DNA of 64,000 bases from Cystobacter ferrugineus. GTDB taxonomy: Bacteria; Myxococcota; Myxococcia; Myxococcales; Myxococcaceae. The notes under the pieces are model-generated. The model ran no database searches. It saw nothing but the letters and a program-made list of their open reading frames with translations, and had not been told where the DNA came from. Within the stretch, counting starts at the first letter, position 1. The number at the start of each line of letters is the position of its first letter. The stretch lies in the NCBI RefSeq assembly GCF_001887355.1, contig NZ_MPIN01000011.1, positions 1 to 64,000 of the forward strand, given 5' to 3'. This document shows, in pieces, positions 35,318-44,401 of the stretch. The translations under genes and the position numbers were made by a program.

Positions 35318-36010
35318 ATGAACGACTGGCACCCCACCACCGTGGCGGCCGTGCTCCCCGCCGCGGAGGATCTCACGGAGCTCGTCCTGGACATCTCGGG
35401 CACCCCCCTGGTGGGGCAGCACCGGATGCCCGGGCAATACGTGCGCCTGTCGTTGCCGGAGGTGGGTGAGGGCATGTTCGCCATCGCCTCGGCGCCCGAG
35501 CCCTCCGGCACCCGGTGGGAGTTCCTCCTCAAGGGGGGCAGTCCCCTGCCCGAGCGGCTCATCACGCTCGAGCCAGGGGCGCGGGTGTACAGCAAGCAGC
35601 CCGAGGGCAAGGGTTTTCCCATGCCCCTGGCACGTGGGCGGGGGTTGCTGCTCTTCGCCGTCGGCTCGGGCATCTCCCCCATCCGCTCCGTCATCGAGAG
35701 CATCCGCCGGGAGCGCGAGGCCTACGGGCGGGTGACGCTCTACTTCGGGGCACGCACGCCGCGCGCGTTCGCCTACGAGGACGAGCTGCGCCACTGGGAG
35801 CAGGCCGGCATCCGCGTGGTGCGCACGGTGAGCCAACCGGGAGACAGTGACTGGCAGGGGCTCACCGGCTACGTCCAGGCGCACCTGAACGAGGAGCCGG
35901 TGGAGGACACCGTGGCCTTCCTCTGTGGCCAGTCGAACATGGTGAAGGGCGTCATCGAGGCGCTGTGCGCCCGGGGGCTGCCGCGCGAGGCCATCCACCT
36001 CAACTACTAG
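35318..36010 (+). CDS. FAD/NAD(P)-binding oxidoreductase (ferredoxin reductase-like)
   Basis: A 230-residue flavoprotein reductase. It has the FAD-binding beta-barrel (GQYVRLSLPEVGEGMFAIAS, the Arg-x-Tyr-Ser equivalent region) and an NAD(P) domain with GSGISPIRSVIES and the C-terminal CGQSNMVKGVIEAL motif. Unlike many relatives it carries no [2Fe-2S] domain, so a separate electron carrier is needed. The donor and acceptor cannot be identified. It meets the WD40 lipoprotein gene tail to tail, and their stop codons overlap in a CTAG. Confidence 0.85.
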   Translation: MNDWHPTTVAAVLPAAEDLTELVLDISGTPLVGQHRMPGQYVRLSLPEVGEGMFAIASAPEPSGTRWEFLLKGGSPLPERLITLEPGARVYSKQPEGKGFPMPLARGRGLLLFAVGSGISPIRSVIESIRREREAYGRVTLYFGARTPRAFAYEDELRHWEQAGIRVVRTVSQPGDSDWQGLTGYVQAHLNEEPVEDTVAFLCGQSNMVKGVIEALCARGLPREAIHLNY

Positions 36011-37611
36011 CGCCGCTGGACGCTGGGAGCGGCGTAGCGCACGGAGAAGAGGGCCGCGGAGGGATCGCTCTGCTGATCGCCCGTCACCTTCTGCGGCGTC
36101 CACGCGGCCACGCCCACGAGTCGCCCGTCCGGGCCGAAGCGCGCCCGGCGCACGGACCAGCCCAGACGCCGCTCGGCCACGGGAGCCTCCTGGCCCTCGC
36201 GCCAGAGCAGCAGCCGCTTGTCCCAGCTTCCACTCACGAGCGCGCGCCCGTCGGGGGAGATGCCCGCGGAGGCCACCACGCCCTCATGGCCCGTCCACTT
36301 GCGCAGCACCTGGCCCGAGCCCGCGTCCACCACCGCCGCGGCGTTCCAGGCGGAGGGCGGCTCGGCGAGCCCCTTCTTCTCCCGCTCGTACACGGCGCGG
36401 GTGCGCTCGGCCTTCGCCGCCGAGAAGGCCACTCCCAGGCGCCGCCCGGCCGCGTCGACGGTGACGTCGTTGACGTGCGCCTCGAAGGAGAACGTGGCGC
36501 GCGGGGCGAACACCAGCACGCGCTCCTCCACGGCGGCCGGAGGCGCGGGGGCCTCGAGGGTGAGGACGGCCTCGGCCGTGGCCTCGTCGAACGCCACGTC
36601 CACGCGCTCGGCGAAGGGCGCGCCCAACACCCCCGCCACGTCCGCGGGGAGGCACGCGTCACACACCGCCACGTCCACGCCCTCGAGCACCAGGCCCTTG
36701 AAGCGCAGGCGCTGGGCGCGCACGAGCCGCGCCAGGGTGGAGCCGAGCGCGGTGGGCAGGGACACCGTCTCCTGGACGAAGGCCGTGTCGATGCCCGCGT
36801 CGCGCGCCGCCGCCGCGCCGAGCACGAGGGCGGGCGTGCGCGCATCCAGCGCGAAGCGCACCGGGGGCCCGCCGTTGACGGTGCCCACCACCACCGCGTG
36901 GCCCGAGCGCCGCTCGAAGCGCACCCGCGCGCCGTCGCGCCGGGGCGCCTCCTCGCGCGTGTCGAGGACGTGGATGCGCTTGTCCCAACCGCCCGAGTAC
37001 AGCGTCCCATCCGGCGCGAAGGCGAGCGCGCTCACCCGGTCCGCATGGGGCCGCGCCTCGAAGGAGAAGCCCAGGTCCGCCGCGCGCAGCACGGTGACGA
37101 GCCCCCGGGCACTGCCCACCGCCAGGTAGCCGCCCGCCGGGTGGAAGGCCACGGCGGTGAGGGGCTCCTCGGTGCGCAGGCTCGCCCGGGGCGCTCCGGT
37201 GGCCGCGTCGAACAGGCGCACCACGCCATCCCACCCCGCGCTCGCCAGGAGCGCGCCGTCGGCGGAGAAGGCCAGCGCCTCCACGTCGAACTCGGAGGGG
37301 TTGAGCGAGGCGTCCACCACGCGCGCTGGCGAGGGCCCCAGGGACCAGAGCCCGAGCCGGTAGTCCTGCCCGGCCAGGTGGGTGAAGGCCACGTGCGCGC
37401 CGTCCGGCGAGAAGTCGAGCGTCCAGACGAAGTCGCGGCGCTCCAACACGGCCGCGTCCTCCAGGCCCACCGCGTCTCCCGCGAGATAGCCGCCCGGCGT
37501 GGACTCGAGCCGGGCGGAGACGTCGGGAGCGAGTACGGGCGCGGCGTGACGGCAGGCCGCGAGCAGCAGGACGCCCGCGGCCCACCAGGCCCGCGGCGTG
37601 CCCCGGCTCAC
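36007..37611 (-). CDS. WD40-like lipoprotein with inserted retropepsin-like domain
   Basis: A 534-residue lipoprotein (lipobox LLLAAC). Residues about 60-230 and 370-515 hold WD40-type blades (LDFSPDGAHVAFTH, LAFSADGALLASAGWDG, ALVSGSWDKRLLLW). Between them, residues about 240-365 look like a clan AA aspartic protease (retropepsin) fold: VNGGPPVRFALDART at Asp256, an RxxGID segment and the C-terminal GVLGAPF. The usual Asp-Thr-Gly is Asp-Ala-Arg here, so catalysis is doubtful. It starts with GTG overlapping the LpoA-like stop by 4 bp, so the two are translationally coupled. Confidence 0.75.
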   Translation of the reverse strand: MSRGTPRAWWAAGVLLLAACRHAAPVLAPDVSARLESTPGGYLAGDAVGLEDAAVLERRDFVWTLDFSPDGAHVAFTHLAGQDYRLGLWSLGPSPARVVDASLNPSEFDVEALAFSADGALLASAGWDGVVRLFDAATGAPRASLRTEEPLTAVAFHPAGGYLAVGSARGLVTVLRAADLGFSFEARPHADRVSALAFAPDGTLYSGGWDKRIHVLDTREEAPRRDGARVRFERRSGHAVVVGTVNGGPPVRFALDARTPALVLGAAAARDAGIDTAFVQETVSLPTALGSTLARLVRAQRLRFKGLVLEGVDVAVCDACLPADVAGVLGAPFAERVDVAFDEATAEAVLTLEAPAPPAAVEERVLVFAPRATFSFEAHVNDVTVDAAGRRLGVAFSAAKAERTRAVYEREKKGLAEPPSAWNAAAVVDAGSGQVLRKWTGHEGVVASAGISPDGRALVSGSWDKRLLLWREGQEAPVAERRLGWSVRRARFGPDGRLVGVAAWTPQKVTGDQQSDPSAALFSVRYAAPSVQRR

Positions 37612-39755
37612 ATGTCCCCCACGGAAGCCCTCTGCTCGGGGGTCACCTCGGTGACACCCTTGTTGCTCACGGACAGGAGGAACAGGGGCTTGCGCGCCTC
37701 GCGCTTGTCGTCGAAGGACGTCTTGCCGGTGGCACCGTCGAAGTCCTTGAGGTTGGCCAGCGCCTCGCGCAATTCCGCGCGGCTCTTCGGCGCCTGCTTG
37801 CTCTCGAGGAGCTGCCGCAGCATGCGCGCCGAGTCATAGCCGTAGGCCTCCAGGAGGCTCGGGTCTCCGTTGTACGCCTGGCGGTAGGCCTTCACGAAGC
37901 GCTGCGTGGCCGGGCGCTGCGAGTCCACGAAGAAGCCATCCACGTACACCGAGCAGTTGACGAACTTGCCCCCGCGCTCGACGAGCTCGGGCAGGCCGCT
38001 GGCCCCCTTGGCGCTGCTCCACGCGTTGCTGCCCAGCAGCATGACCGTCTTGAGGCTCTTCTTGCCCGTCGTCTTGCGGATGCGCTCCAGGTCGCGCGCG
38101 TCGCACGCGTTGGTGATGATGTCCTCCACGGCGAGCGCCGGGGCCACCAGGCTCACCCGCCGCCACTCGTCCGGGATGAAGATGGCCTCGAAGTCGATGA
38201 TGGGCTCCACGCTGCCCTTCATCTTCTCCATGGCCTTGCGCTTGCGGAACGCGTCCTGGCCACTCGTCTGCTCCTGCACCTCGCGCACGCCCTCGACGTA
38301 GTCGCCCCGGTCCTCCAGGTAGTAGCGGCCCACGAGCTTCTTGGCCTCGGAGGTGAAGGTCGTCTGATCATGCGCGTACGTCTCGGCGCCGCGCACCTGG
38401 CCACCGTTGGCCACCACCTGGTCCCAGAAGTCGTTGGCCAGCTCCACGCCGTAGGTCATGTTCGGGTAGAGCACGGCGAAGCTGCGCAACCCCTTCTCCT
38501 TCATGGCGTAGTCGGCGATGGCGCGCGCCTGGGCCGAGTTGGTGAGCATGTTGCGGAAGACGTACGGCCCGATGGCGGTGATGTCCTCCTGGCGCGAGAA
38601 CGTGAGCAGCGGCACCTGGAGCTCCTCGGACAGGAGCGCCGCGCGCCGCGAGTCCTCGGAGGCGATGGGGCCGAGCACCGCGATGGCGCCCTCGTCATAG
38701 GCGAGCTGCTCCATCGCCTGGCCGGTGAGGTTCACATCGCCCTGGGTGTCCTTGACGATGAGCTCCACGTCGCTGCCGGACAGGGCCAGCTTCACGCCCC
38801 GCAGCACCGCCTCGCCCCAGGCCTTGTACTTGCCCGTCATGGGCAGGAGCAACCCCACCGTCCGGGGCTGAACCTCCACGCGCCGCGTGGCGCGCGCGAG
38901 CAGCTCACGGGCCTGGGGCGCGAAGGAATGGGAGGGGGCCTCGGCGAGGAAGCGGTTGAGCGTCTCCTCCAGGCGTGTCCAGTCGCGCAGGTGGTAGTGG
39001 ATGCGCGCCAGCTTGAAGGTGAGCACCGGCCAGGCGGGATGGGAGGCGGGCAGGTCCTCCACCACCCGGGCCACGTCCACGAAGCCCGCGCGGCCCTCCA
39101 CCAGTTGCTGCACCCGGGCCACCGCGGCCTGTTGCTCCTCGGGCGTCTGCGCGCGGCCGGCCAGGTCCACGGCGATCTGCAGCGCCTGGCCATAGAGGCC
39201 CGCCTTCTCCGCGGCCTTGGCGGAGTCCTGCAGCAGCCGCACCTGCTCGGCGCCCTCGGCGCGCTCGGCGAGGCTGGAGAGCATCAGGTAGGCGTCGCGG
39301 TAGGCGCCCACCTCGAGCGCGGCGCGGCCCAGCCGGAGCTTGGCGTCCGCGGCCTCGGGATGGAGCGGGTTCTCGAAGAGCAGCTCGTTGAAGGACTTGC
39401 GCGCGTTGGCGTAGTCCTGGGACTCGTAGAAGAGCACGCCGGCGCGGTAGAGCGCCTCCTGGCCCGCGGTCGTCTCGGGGTAGGCCTTGCGCACCGCGAG
39501 GAAGAGCTCCGCGCCCTTCTTGCCCGGCGTCGACTGGGCCTGCTGGGCCGCCTGCGCGAGCGCCGCGTCCGCCGCGGAGTCCGGGCGCGCCTTCACGGTG
39601 GGCTTGGTCGGGAAGGGGTTTTCCTGGGTGACTTCACCCGGCGAAGGAGGGGTGGAGTCGGTGCCGGAGCTCGTGGCGGAGGGCGTCTTGCAGGCGGCAA
39701 GCAGCATCGTCAGCGCGAGCAACAGGGCGCGGCACGGAGAAAGGCGGGCATCCAT
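37608..39755 (-). CDS. LpoA-like outer-membrane lipoprotein (PBP activator family)
   Basis: A 715-residue lipoprotein with signal peptide (lipobox LLAAC), an N-terminal helical TPR-like region (residues about 60-270), and a periplasmic-binding-protein-like C-terminal domain starting at RTVGLLLPMTGKYKAWGEAVLRG. The architecture matches the LpoA/LppC family, outer-membrane activators of penicillin-binding protein 1A, though related binding-protein lipoproteins with other ligands exist. Starts at 39755 and 39770 are both plausible; 39755 gives the more standard signal peptide. It is coupled to the downstream WD40 lipoprotein gene. Confidence 0.8.
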   Translation of the reverse strand: MDARLSPCRALLLALTMLLAACKTPSATSSGTDSTPPSPGEVTQENPFPTKPTVKARPDSAADAALAQAAQQAQSTPGKKGAELFLAVRKAYPETTAGQEALYRAGVLFYESQDYANARKSFNELLFENPLHPEAADAKLRLGRAALEVGAYRDAYLMLSSLAERAEGAEQVRLLQDSAKAAEKAGLYGQALQIAVDLAGRAQTPEEQQAAVARVQQLVEGRAGFVDVARVVEDLPASHPAWPVLTFKLARIHYHLRDWTRLEETLNRFLAEAPSHSFAPQARELLARATRRVEVQPRTVGLLLPMTGKYKAWGEAVLRGVKLALSGSDVELIVKDTQGDVNLTGQAMEQLAYDEGAIAVLGPIASEDSRRAALLSEELQVPLLTFSRQEDITAIGPYVFRNMLTNSAQARAIADYAMKEKGLRSFAVLYPNMTYGVELANDFWDQVVANGGQVRGAETYAHDQTTFTSEAKKLVGRYYLEDRGDYVEGVREVQEQTSGQDAFRKRKAMEKMKGSVEPIIDFEAIFIPDEWRRVSLVAPALAVEDIITNACDARDLERIRKTTGKKSLKTVMLLGSNAWSSAKGASGLPELVERGGKFVNCSVYVDGFFVDSQRPATQRFVKAYRQAYNGDPSLLEAYGYDSARMLRQLLESKQAPKSRAELREALANLKDFDGATGKTSFDDKREARKPLFLLSVSNKGVTEVTPEQRASVGDM

Positions 39756-40011
39756 GGTAGGGGCGTGCATAGCAGTGGGGCGCTTCTGCGTCGACAGCCG
39801 AGCGGGGGGAAGATTCCCCGAGCAGAAGGACCCGCCGTGCACTCAACGTGCCGCCGCGCGCCCCCTCTGAATCCACCCGGAAGGGAGGAAGGGGTGTGGA
39901 GCGGGGACCACGTGGGTGTGGGCTCCCGGACTCGCCCGCCAGGACGGCGAGGAGGAGGGCGAACCCCAGGGAAGGAGGAGACCCGCGAGGGGCGCGCTCC
40001 GCCCTGGGGGC

Positions 40012-42273
40012 TCAGGACGAGGCGACGGTCGCGGGGCTCGCGTGGGCGGAGAGGGGCCCCGGGGCCCGGACGCCGTTGGACTCGGCGAGCACCCCGGAGA
40101 GGGCCTCCAGAGCGGGAGTCGGCAGCCGTCCAGCCGCACGCAGCCGGACGAGGACCTGGGACGCATCCGACGCCCCGAGTGGGATCGGACCCGCTTCCTC
40201 CAGGAAGGCCACCGCGGTGGCCAGGGCCAGCACGGCCTTGGGGGCGGTCGCCAGGGGAGGCGGCGCGTTCCGGGCGCAGACGTCGATGAGACCCGCCAGC
40301 TCCTCCGAGTCCCGGCCCAGGATGGCGCGCACGGCCTCGCACGAGGGCCGCGCGAAGCGCCCACCGGACTCCTGGAAGGCCGCGAGCGCCAGGGCATACG
40401 CCACCGCCGAGGCGCTCTCGGCCTCCGAGGGAGCCGCGCCCAGCCGGCCCGCCACATCCCGCGCCAGACTGGCGAGCACGGAGCCCCATGCCCCCGCCCC
40501 TCCCAGCATCGCGAGCGCCGCGTCCACCACGCGTGAGTGCCACCGTGCCGCGCGGCTCGAGGACCCGGCCTCCTGTCCGAGCACCCCGGCCATCGAGGGA
40601 CCGCTGGAGGTGGCGCCCTCCTGACGCGGCTCCAAGCCCGCCGGCGGCAACCGCTGGAACGACTCCCCGGCCCGCTCCACGGCCTCGCCCCGGTAGAAGC
40701 GGCCGATGGCGTGGCGCAGGGCGCTCTGGGTGGCGTAGATGCCGCGCACGGCGTGCCCGGTGATGAGCTTCAGCTCGTCCAGACGCGCCGGGTCGCGAGG
40801 CTCGCGCATGGCGCACACCAGCTCTCCGGCCTGCTGCGACACCGGGATCGCCTCCAGCCGCTCGGCCTTCTCCAATGGCAGCAGGGGCAGCAGCAGGCGG
40901 GGCACGGGCATGGTGCGCAGCATCCGATCCGAGATGAAGGGGGTGCCGCTCTGCTCGCTCAGGGCGCGCACCACGTCCTCCTCGGAGAGCAGCCCCTCGG
41001 CGACGAGCAGCTCGCCGATGCGCCCACCGGTGCTCCGCTGCCGCTCCAGCGCGCCCTGGAGCTGCGGCTCCGACACCTTGCCGAACACCAGGAGCATCTC
41101 GCCCAGCTTGCGGCGCGCCGGACGCATCACCCGCGTGGCCATCTCCAGGATGCTCGTGCTGGAGGGAGGGGCCGCGACTGGAACGCGGCCCGGCTCCGTC
41201 TGCGCGCGCGCGGGAGCGGGCGTGCCCGGCCGGGGCCCTCCGAGGAACGGCGGGCGCGAGCGCACCGAGGTGAGCGGCGTCGGGCGCTGCAGCCCCACCT
41301 CCGCGCCCAGGCGGATCTCCTCCCCGAGCGCCTCGGGGGAGCCGCCGTCAACGCCCTCCAGCAGCGAGCGGCGTCCCGGGAAGCAGCGCTGGAAGAGCAC
41401 CGCCACGTCCTGGGTCCCCACGCGCAACCGGTGCTCGAAGAGGAAGTCGCGCAGCGCGTCCGAGAGCTCTCGCGCCTGGTGGAAGCGCGCCGCGGGCTCG
41501 GGCGCCAGCGCCCGGGTGATGATGCTCCAGAGCGCCGCCGGCACGCCGGGCAGCGGCACGAGGCGCTTCACGTCGAACTGGGCGATGGCGCGCAGCGTCT
41601 GGAAGTAGTCCGTCCCCTGGAAGAGCTGCCGACCCGCGAGCAGCTCGTAGAGCAGCAGGCCGGTGAGGAAGAGGTCCGCGCGCTGATCCACCTCGGCGCC
41701 CTTCACCTGCTCGGGGGCGAGGTAGCCCGCCCTGCCCTTCACCACCCCCACCTGGGTGCCACTCTGCGCGTTGATGGCCTTGGCGATGCCGAAGTCGGCG
41801 AGCTTCACCTCGCCGCGGCTGGACACCAGCACGTTGGACGGATTGACGTCGCGGTGGATGATGTTGAGCGGCCGGCCCGCCGCGTCCACGCGGCCATGCG
41901 CGTAGGCGAGCCCCTCGGCGATCTGCTGGACGATGAAGCACACCTCGCGCAGTCCGAGCAGCAGGCCCCGCGCCGCCGCGCGGCGCTGGAGGGCGCGCAG
42001 GTTCTCCCCGTCCACCAACTCCATCACCATGTAGTACTGGCCCTCGAGCGCCCCGAGGTCGAACACCTGCGCCACGTTGGGGTGCTGGAGGCAGACGGTG
42101 AGCCGGGCCTCGCGCAGGAAGAGCTCCACGAACTCCCGATCCCTCGCCATGGACGGCAGGAGGCGCTTGACGGCCACGGGTTTCTCGGACCCCTCCGCGC
42201 CCACCACCTTGGCGAGAAACACTTCCGCCATTCCGCCGGCCGCCAGTTTGCGGATGAGTCGGTACGTGGCCAT
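40012..42273 (-). CDS. Ser/Thr protein kinase fused to MshEN-type domain
   Basis: A 753-residue protein. The kinase domain spans residues 1-280 or so, with LAAGGMAEVFLAK, catalytic loop HRDVNPSN (Asp142), a DFG motif (ADFGIAK) and APEQ. Residues about 385-525 match the MshEN/GspE-N fold: two tandem motifs LGEMLLVFGKVSEPQLQGAL-x-x-Q and IGELLVAEGLLSEEDVVRAL-x-x-Q, the pattern known to bind cyclic di-GMP in secretion ATPases. The C-terminal 200 residues are helical and unassigned. No membrane helix was seen. The ATG at 42273 has a GGAGG just upstream. The kinase may respond to c-di-GMP; this is an inference from the motif. Confidence 0.85.
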   Translation of the reverse strand: MATYRLIRKLAAGGMAEVFLAKVVGAEGSEKPVAVKRLLPSMARDREFVELFLREARLTVCLQHPNVAQVFDLGALEGQYYMVMELVDGENLRALQRRAAARGLLLGLREVCFIVQQIAEGLAYAHGRVDAAGRPLNIIHRDVNPSNVLVSSRGEVKLADFGIAKAINAQSGTQVGVVKGRAGYLAPEQVKGAEVDQRADLFLTGLLLYELLAGRQLFQGTDYFQTLRAIAQFDVKRLVPLPGVPAALWSIITRALAPEPAARFHQARELSDALRDFLFEHRLRVGTQDVAVLFQRCFPGRRSLLEGVDGGSPEALGEEIRLGAEVGLQRPTPLTSVRSRPPFLGGPRPGTPAPARAQTEPGRVPVAAPPSSTSILEMATRVMRPARRKLGEMLLVFGKVSEPQLQGALERQRSTGGRIGELLVAEGLLSEEDVVRALSEQSGTPFISDRMLRTMPVPRLLLPLLPLEKAERLEAIPVSQQAGELVCAMREPRDPARLDELKLITGHAVRGIYATQSALRHAIGRFYRGEAVERAGESFQRLPPAGLEPRQEGATSSGPSMAGVLGQEAGSSSRAARWHSRVVDAALAMLGGAGAWGSVLASLARDVAGRLGAAPSEAESASAVAYALALAAFQESGGRFARPSCEAVRAILGRDSEELAGLIDVCARNAPPPLATAPKAVLALATAVAFLEEAGPIPLGASDASQVLVRLRAAGRLPTPALEALSGVLAESNGVRAPGPLSAHASPATVASS

Positions 42274-42546
42274 GCCCCCTCCCCTTCCCCGGGTTGAAGG
42301 CTCCGTATGCACACGCGCCGAGGCGTTGGTGAGTGTCCTTCTCCCGGGGACGCCATGAACGTCCAGACCCGGGCACTGCAACCTGGGGAGGCACGGCCCT
42401 TTCGTTCACCGATGGCCAGCGCGACACGACTCAGGTCCAGTGGGGTGAGCCGCGCCCAATGCGGACACCCCAACACATGCTCCCGCACCGCCCCCTCTCC
42501 CCGAATCCCGTCCGTTTGAAGGATTCGAGGAGGGAGGAAAAGGCGG

Positions 42547-43671
42547 CTAGCCGAACAGCTCGCGCACCTTCTCGAAGAAGTTCTTCGACTGCGGGTGCGC
42601 TTCCTCGCCGCTGGCCTCGGCGAACTTCTCGAGCAGCTCGCGCTGCTTCTGGGTGAGCCCGGTGGGCGTCTCCACGACGACGCGCACGTGCTGGTCGCCG
42701 CGCTGGCCGCTGTGCAGGTGCGGAACGCCCTTGCCCTTGAGGCGGAACACCTTGCCCGACTGGGTGCCCTCGGGGAGCGTCATCTTCACCTTGCCGTCGA
42801 GCGTGGGCACGTCGATCTTCGCGCCCAGCGCCGCCTGGGTGAAGGAGATGGGCACCTCGCAGAAGACGTCGTAGTCCTCGCGCTGGAAGAGCGGGTGCTC
42901 GCGCACGATGACCGTCACGTACAGGTCGCCCGCGGGGCCGCCCCGGTCTCCCGGCTCGCCCATGCCCGTGAGCCGCACCCGCGTGCCGTTGTCCACGCCC
43001 GGCGGGATGTTGACCTCGATGACCTCGTCACTGGGCACCTTGCCCGAGCCCTTGCACTTGGTGCACGGATCCGGCACCACCGCGCCCGTCCCGCCGCACT
43101 CGGTGCACGGCCGCGACACGGCGAAGAAGCCCTGGGTGAAGCGCACCTCTCCGGCGCCGCCGCACGTGCCGCACGTCTTGGGCGCCGAGGCGCTCTTGCT
43201 GCCCGTGCCCGAGCACGTGTCGCACTTCTTCGGCCGCGGAATCGGCACCTTCGGACGGCAGCCGAACGCCGCCTCCTCGAAGGAAATCTCCAGGTTGAAG
43301 CGCAGATCCGCGCCCCGGTTGCTCGCCCGGCGGCCCCCGCGTCCACCAAAGATGTCTCCGAAGATCTCCCCGAAGATGTCGTTGATGTTGACGCCCTGGA
43401 ACCCCCCGAACGGGTCTCCCCCGGCCGCCCCGCCCACCCCCGCATGACCGAAACGGTCGTAGCGGTTGCGGCGATCCGGATCACTCAGGACCTCGTAGGC
43501 CTCCGAGGCTTCCTTGAACTTCTCCTCGGCCTCCGCGTTCCCGGGGTTGCGGTCCGGGTGATACTGCAAGGCCACCTTGCGAAAGGCGCTCTTGAGTTCC
43601 TGCGCCGAGACGGTCTTCTGGACCCCCAGCACCTCGTAATAGTCCCGCTTCTGGCCCGAAACCGCTGGCAT
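42547..43671 (-). CDS. dnaJ: Chaperone DnaJ
   Basis: A 374-residue full-length DnaJ (Hsp40), which feeds unfolded protein to DnaK and stimulates its ATPase. The J-domain (residues about 9-73) has YHPDRN, followed by the Gly/Phe region, four CxxCxGxG-type zinc repeats between residues 149 and 211 ([32 protein letters not shown]) and the C-terminal substrate-binding domains. dnaK and grpE are not in the window. It is transcribed away from the promoter at 43727-43754. Confidence 0.97.
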   Translation of the reverse strand: MPAVSGQKRDYYEVLGVQKTVSAQELKSAFRKVALQYHPDRNPGNAEAEEKFKEASEAYEVLSDPDRRNRYDRFGHAGVGGAAGGDPFGGFQGVNINDIFGEIFGDIFGGRGGRRASNRGADLRFNLEISFEEAAFGCRPKVPIPRPKKCDTCSGTGSKSASAPKTCGTCGGAGEVRFTQGFFAVSRPCTECGGTGAVVPDPCTKCKGSGKVPSDEVIEVNIPPGVDNGTRVRLTGMGEPGDRGGPAGDLYVTVIVREHPLFQREDYDVFCEVPISFTQAALGAKIDVPTLDGKVKMTLPEGTQSGKVFRLKGKGVPHLHSGQRGDQHVRVVVETPTGLTQKQRELLEKFAEASGEEAHPQSKNFFEKVRELFG

Positions 43672-43726
43672 TGCCTCAAACCCCTGGATTTATTGGACTT
43701 TATCCGCGCGTGGGAAATTCCGAGTC

Positions 43727-43754
43727 ACTATAACGCAGCGTTGGGGTCCAGCAA
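43727..43754 (-). promoter_or_regulatory. Sigma70-like promoter of dnaJ
   Basis: On the minus strand, TTGCTG (plus 43749-43754) and TATAGT (plus 43727-43732) are separated by 16 bp, 56 bp before the dnaJ start. The -10 box is good and the -35 box is only half-matched. No heat-shock (sigma32-type or CIRCE) signal was recognised. Confidence 0.4.
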
Positions 43755-43815
43755 TCCGCACCCGCCCCGGCAAGGGAGCGGGCGCATCTCGGGGAGGACG
43801 CCTGAGGACGAGCCC

Positions 43816-44262
43816 TCAGACGGTCCAGATGCGGTTGGCCGTCAGTTCCATGCGCGCCAGGCGGCGCTTGAGGATGGGGTCGATGACGCCCCGGCTGACC
43901 GACCACTTGGGAACCACGAAGTGGAGCTCCGCGTTGTAGAGCTTGGCGGCGCTCGACAGGAGGCTCCAGCGGTTCTCGGCGGCGGGCTCATCCACCATGG
44001 CCGGCGTGACGATCTCCAGGATGATGGGTGTCCGGGCCGAGTCGGACTGGCGGCAGGTGAAGTCCGGCCGGTGGTCCTCGATGGTACCCGAGAGGACCGG
44101 AGGTGGCAGGAATCCAGGCAGGCGGGCCTTGATGTCCGTGCAGCCGATGGTCCTGAAGTACTCCGCCATCAGCCACAGCAGTCGACGGCGCTCCTCGTCC
44201 TCGACCACCGGCTCACAGCCCGGGCTGCTCAGCAGTTCTTTCTCAGTGTTGTTCGTGTCCAT
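43816..44262 (-). CDS. Unassigned protein, possible PD-(D/E)XK-like fold
   Basis: A 148-residue protein beginning MDTNNTEKELLSS. The middle contains DHRPDFTCRQSDSARTPIIL then EIVTPAMVDEP, where a Pro-Asp is followed by a Glu in the spacing of a PD-(D/E)XK nuclease core; the Lys expected two residues later is replaced by Val. A second segment (LYNAELHFVVPKWS) resembles the same fold. The match is weak and could be chance. ATG 44262 was preferred over the upstream Met because upstream residues are Arg-rich leader DNA. It lies between dnaJ and the ABC exporter. Confidence 0.6.
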   Translation of the reverse strand: MDTNNTEKELLSSPGCEPVVEDEERRRLLWLMAEYFRTIGCTDIKARLPGFLPPPVLSGTIEDHRPDFTCRQSDSARTPIILEIVTPAMVDEPAAENRWSLLSSAAKLYNAELHFVVPKWSVSRGVIDPILKRRLARMELTANRIWTV

Positions 44263-44401
44263 GGCTAGCCGAAAGCTGTCCGTCCCGGACCGCTGAGGCA
44301 ATGAACGCACCTACATGGTGAGCTGGGACGGTCGTGGGGCAGGCGGCCAGGCGAGTCCCTTTGCCTGGGCCCCGGCGCGATGACACAGTGCGCACCTCGC
44401 C

